The notes under the pieces: model-generated
Seen by the model: only the letters and a program-made list of their open reading frames with translations
The model's database searches: none
What the model was told of the DNA's origin: nothing
DNA from: Holosporales bacterium
GTDB lineage: Bacteria > Pseudomonadota > Alphaproteobacteria > RUG11792
Direction: 5' to 3'
Length of the DNA stretch: 52,695 bases
Assembly (NCBI GenBank): GCA_031258785.1
Contig: JAIRMJ010000032.1
Span: 1 to 52,695, forward strand
Made by a program: the position numbers and the translations under genes
Part shown: positions 20,431 to 30,992 of the stretch, piece after piece
How positions within the stretch are numbered: position 1 is the stretch's first letter
Layout: every line of letters starts with the position of its first letter

Positions 20431-20991
20431 TTAGATCTGCATTATGTCATGTTGCTTCATGGCAAGGTGTGCCTCTATTTGCTTAGAATAGTTGTCGGTT
20501 AGTTCCTGGACAGCATCAGACAATCTCTTGCTTTCATCCTCACTGATTCCGTCATCTTTTTCTAGGTGCTTGACACATTCCATCGCCTCACGCCGTATAT
20601 TTCTTACTGCTATTTTGGCATCTTCTGCATATTTTGCCGCCAGTTTTGATAACTCACGTCTCCTCTCATCTGATAACGGAGGTATCGGCACCCTTACGGT
20701 TTGCCCGTCCACTGTCGGATTCAGATTCGCTCCGCTTCCCCTAATCGCGGCTTCCACATTCTTTACTATGTCCTTGTCCCAAACTGAGACTGTCAGCAGC
20801 CTAGGGTCATTAGCGGTAATTGTTCCCACTTGACTCATTTGCAATATCGACCCGTATGCCTCAACCTTTATCGGCTCCAAAAGAGCAACAGTCGCCCTGC
20901 CAGCCCTGATTCCGGACAGCTCTCTGACAAACGTCTCGGAAGATAACTCCATTTTCGTCTTAAATTGCTGTAACCTAGTATCCAATGCCAT
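20431..20991 (-). CDS. frr: Ribosome recycling factor
   Basis: Splits post-termination ribosomes together with EF-G. The frame opens at 21033, but the ATG at 20991, preceded by AAGGCG, gives 186 residues, the normal length. RELSGIRAGRATVALLEPI, VSVWDKDIVKNVEAAI and the IPPLSDERRRELSKLAAKYAED region (positions about 20-150) are diagnostic; quoted pieces are separate segments. It stands without its usual neighbour pyrH and instead heads a frr-gst-atpC run. Confidence 0.95.
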   Translation of the reverse strand: MALDTRLQQFKTKMELSSETFVRELSGIRAGRATVALLEPIKVEAYGSILQMSQVGTITANDPRLLTVSVWDKDIVKNVEAAIRGSGANLNPTVDGQTVRVPIPPLSDERRRELSKLAAKYAEDAKIAVRNIRREAMECVKHLEKDDGISEDESKRLSDAVQELTDNYSKQIEAHLAMKQHDIMQI

Positions 20992-21023
20992 GATCGCCTT
21001 TTTGAACCGAGAGACACGCCTGC

Positions 21024-21052
21024 AGTCTACCAAAGTATTCCGCTTCCAACAA
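21024..21052 (-). promoter_or_regulatory. Possible promoter of frr-gst-atpC
   Basis: On the minus strand, TTGTTG (21052-21047) and TAGACT (21029-21024) are separated by 17 bases, with the frr start about 35 bases further on. The boxes match the consensus only in part. Confidence 0.35.
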
Positions 21053-21419
21053 CAAAAGAGTGGTTGTCTGGCACGGCCTATGCGTTATTTTGGTGTACAT
21101 TTTTTCCATGTTTTCGTTTGCAGCTATTCTTTGATTCGCTCAAATTGGACATGGCTTTTATCTAGGATTCCAATTCTTCACCCAGCTACCGGGTGCTTTC
21201 TGATCCATTTTTGTTGGGGAGGGGGCAGCGATTCCTGTTCGCGTCTTTTTTATCATTTCAGAGTTTACCTTGGATCCTATTGCTGTGATGCTATCCAACA
21301 CTCAATTCCCCTCCCACGGTACTTAGAATATCCCACAGGAGGGTGCACTTGTTTTCGTTTGCAACTGCTTCTTCGACTTATCGTTCTCAATTGCGCACGG
21401 TCAATCGCTTACTTTGCGC
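21053..21419. other. Non-coding stretch between frr and a secreted-protein gene
   Basis: About 370 bases without a believable gene on either strand. It holds a small inverted repeat, CACCC/GGGTG at 21179-21195, without a clear T-run. A 161-codon plus-strand open frame crosses the region but has no protein-like composition. Confidence 0.5.
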
Positions 21420-21758
21420 TTATGGTGCCTTTTCCGGTACTGGCTGTTGCGGCAGCTCCTCAATCGCGGATGTAGCTTTCTCTGCTGTCTGCTCAGGTGC
21501 CACTATAGGTGGTTCCTCTTTCGGGCTCTCTGGCATAGTTACAGTAGGCTCCACGGTGGGCTCGTTGCTAGGCGTAACAGTCTCTTCGTTAGCTGACACG
21601 TCTTCTGACCCAGGAGTTTCATCTTTTTTTTGTTCTTCGTTATCTTTATCTTTTGTTGCTTCTTTTTCGTCGCTAGAGCCGCCGAACCAACCCGCTTGTG
21701 CGCTCCCAGTTGCAAACATTGCTAACACCAGAATCACTGGTCCTGTTCTTGTCTTCAT
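21420..21758 (-). CDS. Small secreted acidic Pro/Glu/Thr-rich protein, 112 aa
   Basis: Not a family I recognise. The start at 21758 (rather than 21782) is set by an AGGAG site eight bases upstream. The signal peptide MKTRTGPVILVLAMFATGSA ends at AQA, followed by GWFGGSS. The mature part is low in complexity and strongly acidic: DEKEATKDKDNEEQKKDE, then repeated PxxP/EP stretches. No cysteine and no membrane segment after the signal. It lies between atpD and frr on the same strand. Probably periplasmic or exported, and likely disordered. Confidence 0.65.
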   Translation of the reverse strand: MKTRTGPVILVLAMFATGSAQAGWFGGSSDEKEATKDKDNEEQKKDETPGSEDVSANEETVTPSNEPTVEPTVTMPESPKEEPPIVAPEQTAEKATSAIEELPQQPVPEKAP

Positions 21759-21921
21759 CCTAAGTTCTCCTCTTATAAACATTCCGTGCTATTCTTGCAC
21801 CACCTGGTTTCCATTCTATATTGTATAGCGCAATTTCCTAGTAAATTTTGCAAACTGTACGTGTTTTTTTCGCCATACGTGTCATTGTGACCATGCTTTT
21901 AGTGCCGAAAAGATACGATCT

Positions 21922-24327
<2,406 letters not shown>

Positions 24328-24328
<1 letters not shown>

Positions 24329-25899
24329 TAGCTCTGCTTCCGGTTCACTAAATTCCACCGAGATTTAAATTTTTTCAAGAAAGACTCGAGTTCTGTTTTT
24401 GTTTTCTCTGAAATTGCGTTTTCAGCCTCGATTTTTTCTATTATATGCGTCTCAGTACGGATTGAGGCTAGCAATTCACTCTCGATCTGCTTGATCTGTT
24501 TCACACCTACATCGCCCAGATATCCGTGAGTGACGGCATACAGGACGGCCACGTGCTCAGCATTTCTGAGGGTCTTGTGTTGTGGCTGCTTCAAAATCTC
24601 GATTATCTTCTCGCCTTGGTCCAACATGGCCCTCGTTGCGCTATCTAGGTCGCTGCTAAACTGGGAAAAAGAAGACATTTCATTATATTGAGCCATCTCG
24701 ATCTTGATGTTTCCTGAGACCGATTTCATGGCCTGAGTTTGCGCTGCAGAACCAACCCTGCTCACTGATACCCCTATGTTGATCGCTGGTCTGATCCCTT
24801 TGTAGAACAGGTCCGACTCCAGAAATAGCTGCCCATCCGTGATCGATATCACGTTGGTAGGAATGTATGCTGCAACGTCACCTGCCTGTGTCTCGACGAT
24901 CGGGAGGGCAGTCAACGAGCCACCCCCAGCTGCTGTAGATAGCTTAGCTGCCCTCTCCAAGAGCCTGGAGTGCAGATAGAAGATATCGCCGGGGAACGCT
25001 TCTCGTCCTGGTGGTCTCCTCAAAAGTAATGATATTTGTCTGTATGCAACTGCGTGCTTGGTGAGGTCGTCGTATACAATTAATGCGTGCATCCCGTTGT
25101 CTCTGAAATACTCCCCCATCGCGCATGCAGTGTATGGGGCAACGTACTGCATAGAGGCCGGATCAGAGGCGGTTGCGGCTACAACAATAGTGTATTCAAG
25201 GGCACCATGGTCTCGTAATGTCTGGACAATTCTGGCCACTGACGACCTCTTCTGGCCAATTGCGACGTATATGCAGAAGACCTTCTTGTCAATTGGTGCC
25301 GATTCATTATATTGCTTCTGATTGATGATTGTATCGATGGCAATCGCTGTTTTTCCTGTTTGCCTGTCTCCTATGATCAGTTCTCTTTGGCCACGGCCAA
25401 TTGGAAATAAGGAGTCTATAATCCTGATCCCTGTCAGAAGCGGTTCATTTATTGATTGGCGTTCAATAATCCCAGGAGCTGCATTCTCCATGTTATATTT
25501 GACGGTTCCAGCGATATGTTCCTCCGCATCCACGGAATCTATCGGATTCCCGAATGCGTCTACGATCCTGCCTAGCAACCCCATGCCAACATTCACGTCC
25601 ACAATTCTGTATGTTCTCTTGACGAGATCCTTTTCCTTCACCTTGGAATCATCTCCGACGATGATCACGCCCACGTTATCGGCCTCCAGGTTTGTGGCTA
25701 TCGCATTGATGGTCTCACCTGTTTCAGACGAGATGATCTCAACCCATTCGCCAGACTTGACGTTCTCAAGTCCGAAGATCTTGGCTATCCCATCTCCTAC
25801 GGACAGAACGTATCCAGTCTCCGCAATATCGACATGAGCAGAAAACTCGGAGATCTTTTCCTGCAAGATGCTTGAAATTTCTATGGCCTTTACTTTCAT
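24328..25899 (-). CDS. atpA: ATP synthase F1 alpha subunit
   Basis: Non-catalytic nucleotide-binding subunit of F1. It has 523 residues; Walker A GDRQTGKT is at 177-184, [15 protein letters not shown] before it, and [15 protein letters not shown] further on. The start overlaps the atpH stop by four bases (ATGA), and the stop overlaps the atpG start. Slightly longer than usual at the C-terminus; otherwise ordinary. Confidence 0.97.
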
Positions 25900-26480
25900 T
25901 TTCTTGCGTCCTCGATTCCAATGGTTTTGTAAAATCTCGATAGCTGCTCAAGTTGCGCCGCTGCAGACGCATCAATAACGAGCTCCTCTGACGCTATCTT
26001 GATACCAGCAAGGATCTTCTCATTTACCTTATATCTTATGATAGCCTTTTCCTTGAATGCTTTGGCAATAATATTTTCCACGCGCTCTTTTTGCTCTGGC
26101 AGCAGTTCAACAACTGAGGAAACAATAACGCTGCGCTTGTTCTTATATTTTGCAAACGCGACTCCAAACACGTGCTGTATTCTGTTCAGTATGCCAAAGC
26201 GTCGATTTGCAACAAGCTGTCTAGTAAATGCTATAAAAACGGGACAGAACGAGAGGTGTTCCCCAACCGTTAACCAACAGCTATCTAGATCTTTCTTGTT
26301 CAGGCAATCACTCGTTAGAAGCTTGCGCAATTGCAGGTTATTCTTGAAAAAAGTTCCCAGCTTTTCGAAATTGCCAGAGATATCATCAAGACAGCCCGTC
26401 TTCTTACCCTCGCAGAAGAGGGCCTTCGCATAGCGCCCAGGTAGCGACGTGAATAAAACATTTAGATTATTTAAGTTCAA
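25896..26480 (-). CDS. atpH: ATP synthase F1 delta subunit
   Basis: Stator subunit joining F1 to the peripheral stalk, 194 residues. The N-terminal helical domain starts with [16 protein letters not shown], and the C-terminal domain has the family segment [20 protein letters not shown] with [10 protein letters not shown]. First gene of the atpHAGD run, preceded by a TATAAT box. The F0 genes are not in the window, as in other alphaproteobacteria where F0 lies elsewhere. Confidence 0.93.
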   Translation of the reverse strand: MNLNNLNVLFTSLPGRYAKALFCEGKKTGCLDDISGNFEKLGTFFKNNLQLRKLLTSDCLNKKDLDSCWLTVGEHLSFCPVFIAFTRQLVANRRFGILNRIQHVFGVAFAKYKNKRSVIVSSVVELLPEQKERVENIIAKAFKEKAIIRYKVNEKILAGIKIASEELVIDASAAAQLEQLSRFYKTIGIEDARK

Positions 26481-26522
26481 TCGGTGTCGCTTGCTGCGAA
26501 AAAAACAACTATCTACCCGTGT

Positions 26523-26528
26523 ATTATA
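26523..26528 (-). promoter_or_regulatory. -10 box before the atp operon
   Basis: A perfect TATAAT on the minus strand about 43 bases before the atpH start. The -35 position (CGCAAC at 17 bases) does not match the consensus. Confidence 0.45.
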
Positions 26529-26792
26529 TCACAGATCCGCCCACAGTTGCGAGATGTTAAGTGTGTGTCGTACGGGGTCGTGCCTTAAATCATGGACCTA
26601 TGTGTGATAGAATGGGTTCGCGCAGTGGAAGATGGGAAGAAACCGTTGTTTCGGTTGTGTCTCAACAAACACCATGTGAACATTTAGTTCCTCCACCTCG
26701 TTGTTTGGTTTTTGGGAAAATCGAACGGTACCGTTGAATTCTGTTTGAGACCGCGGATTTTGCAGCTATGACTATCTAAAAGCGCATCCCTA
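26529..26792. other. Intergenic region between lpxB and atpH
   Basis: Most of the 312-base gap between two minus-strand genes. It holds a perfect 12-base palindrome AACGGTACCGTT (26724-26735). Read on the minus strand it also holds AACCG-N6-CGGTT followed by TCTT, which might be a weak terminator after lpxB. No open frame of note. Confidence 0.4.
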
Positions 26793-27938
26793 TTATAGGC
26801 GATTCGTGGTTAATTGCTCTTCCAAGATTATGCTTGCTATCTTTTCTGATGGCAACTCAATTGGACCAGGGCGCAATCTCTGAGAAAACTCATCAAAGTC
26901 ACGCAGTTGTTGCTGATAATCGAGGTCTGCGGCTGTTTTGATGATATTATCTACAGAACAATCCCTCTGAACTAGTTCTGGTACGATGCTCTGATTTGCG
27001 ATTATGTTGACTAACGAGATATATCTGACGCGAACCATGGGCCGTATAATGGCATATGAGAGCCATGAGAGCCTGTAGCAGACAATCATTGGACATCCAA
27101 ACAGGGTGAGCTGCAGCGTCGCTGTCCCACCGGCAACAATTGCCAGTTTCGCCGTCTTATACAGCTTCTCCTTATCGGCATTGTTCGTGATTGTTTCAAT
27201 TTTTATCTCAGATGGAATGGATTCTATATAGCGCCTAACGTACGACTCAATATGCGGCAACGTTGGAACAACGACCCTTTTTATACCAATTTTTATGCCT
27301 ATCTGAGACGCAGCTCGGATGAACTTAACCAGCAGTTGCTTCACCTCCTGGCGCCTGCTTCCAGGCATAAGCAGTAGTACATCGTCCTTCACGCCATGAA
27401 TCTCGCAACACGATTCGACAATCGGATGTCCAACGAACGTCGTTTTTAGACCGTATTTATTGAAATATGGAGGCTCAAACTCGAAGAGCGTCAAGAGGTG
27501 GTCATATATCTTGGCAACTTGCCTTGCTCGCCACGGTCTCCAGGCCCACACGCTAGGTGCCACAAGGTGTATCAGCCTTATGTCTCTTCTGCTCTGCCGC
27601 ACCAATTTAACGACCCTGAAGCAGAACTCTGGCGAGTCAATTGTCAAGACGATGTCTGGAGCTTTGTTAATGATGTCCTGAGCTGTTTTCTTGATTAGTT
27701 GCCTAATCTTGAAGATATGCGGTATTGCCTCCGTTATGCCGCCAACAGCCAACTCCCAGATTTCGAATAGGCTCTTTAGACCGCACTCCCGCATGAGGGC
27801 CCCACCTATACCGACTATCTCAAGTTCCTGCTTTTGCACCACAGCCTCTTTTTTGGCCATCTTGCTTCTTAAGGCACGCATCACAGAGGAGCCAAGGAGG
27901 TCCCCAGATGCTTCCCCGGCTATGATGTACAGCTTCAT
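26793..27938 (-). CDS. lpxB: Lipid-A-disaccharide synthase
   Basis: Joins UDP-2,3-diacylglucosamine and lipid X to make the lipid A disaccharide. The frame opens at 27983, but MKLYIIAGEASGDLLGSS at 27938 is the family start, giving 381 residues. HLVAPSVWAWRPWRARQ (about 118-134), LLMPGSRRQEV and VAGGTATLQLTLFGCPM are diagnostic. It starts one base after the rimM stop. LpxI, which makes lipid X, is encoded at 47.1 kb, so this cell has an Lpx pathway. Confidence 0.95.
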   Translation of the reverse strand: MKLYIIAGEASGDLLGSSVMRALRSKMAKKEAVVQKQELEIVGIGGALMRECGLKSLFEIWELAVGGITEAIPHIFKIRQLIKKTAQDIINKAPDIVLTIDSPEFCFRVVKLVRQSRRDIRLIHLVAPSVWAWRPWRARQVAKIYDHLLTLFEFEPPYFNKYGLKTTFVGHPIVESCCEIHGVKDDVLLLMPGSRRQEVKQLLVKFIRAASQIGIKIGIKRVVVPTLPHIESYVRRYIESIPSEIKIETITNNADKEKLYKTAKLAIVAGGTATLQLTLFGCPMIVCYRLSWLSYAIIRPMVRVRYISLVNIIANQSIVPELVQRDCSVDNIIKTAADLDYQQQLRDFDEFSQRLRPGPIELPSEKIASIILEEQLTTNRL

Positions 27939-27939
27939 T

Positions 27940-28482
27940 TTATACAAGGAACTCTGTATTGACCGCCATGGTTCCGGTTTCAAAATTGATATTTGTCACT
28001 GCGTCCTTGTTATAGGGAATATAAACCCTCTTCCCACTAGGTTGTAATTTCAATTCCAAGATAGAACCAGCACCAAAATCTCTAATCGATTCAATGACAC
28101 CGAGCTCTTCGCCACTATCATCGACCACACGCATTGATAAAATAGATAGATCTTGCAGGTCATCCTCTCCTAGCGACGTCCTTGACTCCTCTCCAAGGAA
28201 CAGCTCTTTTTTACGGAGGGCCTCAGCCACGTTCCTGTCGTCACAACCAATTATCTTGGCAGTTACCGTACCTCCTCTGCTCAGCTTTTGTTTTTTCAGA
28301 TGCACCTTTGTTCCGTCTGCAAAACACAGCTTGTCGCATCTTATAAAACGCTCTGGATCCACTGCACGCGGCATAATCCGCACAGTTCCATTAATTCCAA
28401 CTGGGCTTACGATGGTTCCCATACAAGGGCCGTCATCATTCGGCATTGTTTGTTGTTCTCGCTTAGCTCGCCGTGGGTGCAT
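27940..28482 (-). CDS. rimM: 16S rRNA processing protein RimM
   Basis: Maturation factor for the 30S head. It has 180 residues, with the N-terminal barrel [18 protein letters not shown], the linker region and a C-terminal PRC-barrel with [19 protein letters not shown] and YIPYNKDAV. The start at 28482 is backed by AGGAGAG inside rpsP and overlaps that gene by 20 bases; a shorter start at 28446 is possible. Order rpsP-rimM is the usual one, though trmD and rplS do not follow. Confidence 0.93.
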   Translation of the reverse strand: MHPRRAKREQQTMPNDDGPCMGTIVSPVGINGTVRIMPRAVDPERFIRCDKLCFADGTKVHLKKQKLSRGGTVTAKIIGCDDRNVAEALRKKELFLGEESRTSLGEDDLQDLSILSMRVVDDSGEELGVIESIRDFGAGSILELKLQPSGKRVYIPYNKDAVTNINFETGTMAVNTEFLV

Positions 28483-28909
28483 CAGGCTCTCCTGCTGCCT
28501 CTACTTCCACTGTTGGAGCTTCTTCATGATGTTTCGCTGCTTCCGCTTCCACAGCGGCTGCAGCCGCAGCCTTCGTGGCTTCGGCTGCCACTTTTGTTCT
28601 TTCCTGTGCCTTCTTCTTTGGCGCAGACTTTAGTGGAGTGTCGACAATTGCCGGCTTTTCAACCACATTCAGGCTAGCCAACAACTTCTCTACTCTATCA
28701 GATACCTTTGCACCAACAGACATCCAGTATTTAACCCTCTCAACGTCAATCATCATGCTCTCATGATGGTCTTTGGGAAGAAGCGGATTGTACGTTCCTA
28801 GTCTCTCTAAAAACTTCCCGTCTCTGGGATTCGTATTCTCTGTAACAACCAATTTGTAAAAGGGCCTCTTCTTGGCACCCCCACGCGCGAGTCTTATTCT
28901 TAAAGCCAT
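28463..28909 (-). CDS. rpsP: Ribosomal protein S16 with Ala/Glu-rich tail
   Basis: Small-subunit protein. The frame opens at 28981, but the ATG at 28909 with AAGGAAG upstream gives the family start [20 protein letters not shown]. The S16 core ends near residue 85; the remaining 60 or so residues are low-complexity Ala, Glu, Lys and Pro (for example [18 protein letters not shown]). Tails occur in some alphaproteobacterial S16 proteins, but this one is long at 148 residues total. First gene of rpsP-rimM-lpxB. Confidence 0.95.
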   Translation of the reverse strand: MALRIRLARGGAKKRPFYKLVVTENTNPRDGKFLERLGTYNPLLPKDHHESMMIDVERVKYWMSVGAKVSDRVEKLLASLNVVEKPAIVDTPLKSAPKKKAQERTKVAAEATKAAAAAAVEAEAAKHHEEAPTVEVEAAGEPDAPTAS

Positions 28910-29101
28910 TATCTTCCTTTTCTGAGTAAGCGATAAATATTGCAATGCATGGATTATACAACATGGCAGCCGGATTTCCAATTTGAATCGTGGCCACCAC
29001 CGTACGCATTCATATCGTATGATACAGTACGTGGTCTATCTCATACTCTGTCCTCAACATCATCATTTTTTTCTCACATCTATATGAACTCGGACAACTC
29101 T

Positions 29102-29200
29102 CATAGGAGACGTGATGGTAGCTATGGCACTTTAGCCCATGAAAACAGAATCTTCATCAATGCTGCATTCTGGATAATTAGGACAGGAGCTTCATGGAGA
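29102..29200 (+). mobile_element. IS5-family transposase scrap
   Basis: In one frame this stretch reads a segment ending ENRIFINAAFWIIRTGASWR. This matches the N-terminal helix region of IS5/IS1031-type transposases (family: N-x-x-L/F-WxLRTGAPWRDLP). The match stops abruptly after GASWR, where the family continues DLPxxYGxW, and nothing downstream encodes the catalytic DDE domain. No terminal repeats are seen. It is a decayed fragment of about 100 bases between rpsP and a secreted-protein gene. Confidence 0.6.
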
Positions 29201-29243
29201 GTGATTATTTTGTTTGTCGGAGCCCATCTGTGGGCCCCATAGT

Positions 29244-29726
29244 TTAATTTGTACCCTTCGGTTCGGGGGGTAGAGCATGATTTTCAACATTCAGCATGAA
29301 ATCGGCAATTTTTGCCTTTGTTTCTCTTGATAGGTTTCCTATATCTGTCTCAGTAGCTGCTTTTTGTACATCTACTACGGTCGCTGCCATTCGCTTTGAT
29401 TCCCCAGCATTGTTGTTTAGGGATACGTAACGAAACGGCCCCCCATTAGTGTTACGGGCATCTGGTGTGAAGGTGATTCGACATCTCGCTACTACCACGT
29501 CATTTTCGTATCTTTCTATATCTATATCCTCAAGGTTGGGGTGGTCTTCATCATGACTGAAGATAACCCACGTCCCTTGCTTCTGAGCTTGGGTTCGTAT
29601 ATCTTCCAGGATAGTGTGCCCACACCCCGCACAAATTGATTCATAATATTGTCCTTCAGCTTCTACGGCAAATGCGCTAGTTCCAGGTAGTGCTACTGCC
29701 GCAACTAACAGTAATTTCTTTAACAT
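29244..29726 (-). CDS. Secreted hypothetical protein with CxxC motif, 160 aa
   Basis: Not a family I recognise. The signal peptide MLKKLLLVAAVALPGTSAFA is followed by a mature protein with CAGC at residues 32-35 and a third Cys in ARCRITFTPDAR. The middle has WVIFSHDEDHPNLEDIDIER, an acidic stretch, and the C-terminus is a helix-rich hydrophilic tail. The CxxC could bind metal or be redox active, but the protein lacks a thioredoxin fold pattern. A TATAAT box lies very close to the start. Single gene between an IS scrap and a glycosyltransferase gene. Confidence 0.65.
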   Translation of the reverse strand: MLKKLLLVAAVALPGTSAFAVEAEGQYYESICAGCGHTILEDIRTQAQKQGTWVIFSHDEDHPNLEDIDIERYENDVVVARCRITFTPDARNTNGGPFRYVSLNNNAGESKRMAATVVDVQKAATETDIGNLSRETKAKIADFMLNVENHALPPEPKGTN

Positions 29727-29741
29727 ATTCGTTACCCCCCC

Positions 29742-29747
29742 ATTATA
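29742..29747 (-). promoter_or_regulatory. -10 box next to a C/G tract
   Basis: TATAAT on the minus strand is followed directly by seven G and TAACGAAT before the ATG at 29726. The expected transcript leader is under 15 bases, and the G tract is the only ribosome-site candidate. Confidence 0.4.
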
Positions 29748-29768
29748 ACAATTAATCTATTCCGTACC

Positions 29769-29785
29769 GTTATCTTTACGATAAC
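29769..29785. promoter_or_regulatory. Inverted repeat, possible operator
   Basis: GTTATC-TTTAC-GATAAC is a perfect 6-base inverted repeat with a 5-base centre. It overlaps the place where the -35 box of the 29244-29726 gene would be, as an operator might. Confidence 0.35.
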
Positions 29786-29906
29786 CTTCCTCTTACAATC
29801 TAACATAGAATCTCATCCACAGCAACATAGATCTGGTTACTTTGTTGATACAGGCTATCTATCTTCCTGTACGGATGACATGTTCGCATAAAAACGAAAC
29901 TACGTC

Positions 29907-30797
29907 CTATTTTGCAGGCTTATTCCCAGTCTCTCTCCAATAGATTGGGATGACACCAAAGGCATACACCACTTCGCTTTTTATGTTTTCTTTTACAGAA
30001 TACAGGGTAATGCCAAACCTCTTAATTCTCTTTTTTGTGTAATGGAATGTGTTGGATGGGACTGCTAAATCCTTTTCTCTTGCGAATTGTAGGATATCCT
30101 TCTTTGCTTCCGTGGCGTCTGTGATATGCTTTTCTGTTTGTTTAGAGTTTACGGTAGAACCCAGATTTTTTACGTAGTAATAACTCACGTTTGGAACCGT
30201 GACGATCTTGTTTGCGTAATGAAGGACACGCACTGAAAATGGGCCATCCTCATAGAACACGCCCTCCGGGAAACGCAACTCATGCTTGTTTATGAGTTCT
30301 TTTTTGTAAATTTTATTGTAGACGGCTAAATTTTCCTTTTGCTTGCAGATGACAAATTTTTCGAAGTCTGTCCTATACAGCTCTTCGAGCTTATACAGCC
30401 ACTTTTGTTTTTTTCTGCCGTTCACAACTTTGATAACGGACGCAACTGCAACGTCGGCGTTGTGTTTCCTTACGGCCTCGGAGAGTGCCTCGTAATAGTG
30501 TTGATCAACAAAATCGTCTGCATCGAGGAATCCTATGTATTGCCCCTTCGCTATTTTGATTCCCTGGTTACGGGCTGCTCCTTGCTTTCTGTTGAGTTGT
30601 GTGAGTAAGGTGATTCTCTTGTCACGCTTGGAATACTCATGACATATGTGGTATGAGTTGTCTGTCGATCCGTCATCAACCAGTATGATCTCGAAGTTTT
30701 TCAAGCTTTGGTTTACAAGGCTATCCAGGCAGGTTTTAAGGTATTTTTCCGCGTTGTAAATGGGTACAATCACAGACACATGAATAGTGTTCATCAT
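29907..30797 (-). CDS. Family 2 glycosyltransferase
   Basis: Transfers a sugar from a nucleotide donor, probably to a surface glycan. The 296-residue form starts MMNTIHVSVIVPIYNAEKYL; upstream in-frame starts as far as 30848 are possible. The GT-A domain has VDDGSTDNS (about 40-48), QGAARNQGI and the metal-binding LDADDFVD (D92/D94/D95). A basic C-terminal part with KKRIKRFG follows. No membrane segment. The acceptor is unknown. It diverges from the MsbA-like gene. Confidence 0.88.
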   Translation of the reverse strand: MMNTIHVSVIVPIYNAEKYLKTCLDSLVNQSLKNFEIILVDDGSTDNSYHICHEYSKRDKRITLLTQLNRKQGAARNQGIKIAKGQYIGFLDADDFVDQHYYEALSEAVRKHNADVAVASVIKVVNGRKKQKWLYKLEELYRTDFEKFVICKQKENLAVYNKIYKKELINKHELRFPEGVFYEDGPFSVRVLHYANKIVTVPNVSYYYVKNLGSTVNSKQTEKHITDATEAKKDILQFAREKDLAVPSNTFHYTKKRIKRFGITLYSVKENIKSEVVYAFGVIPIYWRETGNKPAK

Positions 30798-30905
30798 CGT
30801 GATATATCTTCTGTTCACTATGCCGTGTATACTGTTTTCCACCATCACCTACCTGTGCACACAAAACCCTCTGAAGCTCGCGAACACTTTTCATGTTCCG
30901 CTGTC

Positions 30906-30935
30906 TTGCGTGACGCCGATCTTTTGTGGTACAAT
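30906..30935 (+). promoter_or_regulatory. Possible promoter of the MsbA-like gene
   Basis: TTGCGT (30906-30911) and TACAAT (30930-30935) are separated by 18 bases, and the gene starts 57 bases further on. Confidence 0.4.
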
Positions 30936-30992
30936 GCGGAGTCACTACCTACATTATATTGTAAACTGATATATGGAAGCAAGGGTGAATCT

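Noticed and set aside
20990-21475. 161-codon plus-strand frame across the frr upstream region
   Set aside because: Rich in Cys, Phe and Ser as expected of an antisense reading; no start signal or homology.
28940-29242. 100-codon plus-strand frame as a whole gene
   Set aside because: Only codons 55-87 resemble a transposase; the ends are unrelated, so it is listed as a mobile-element scrap.
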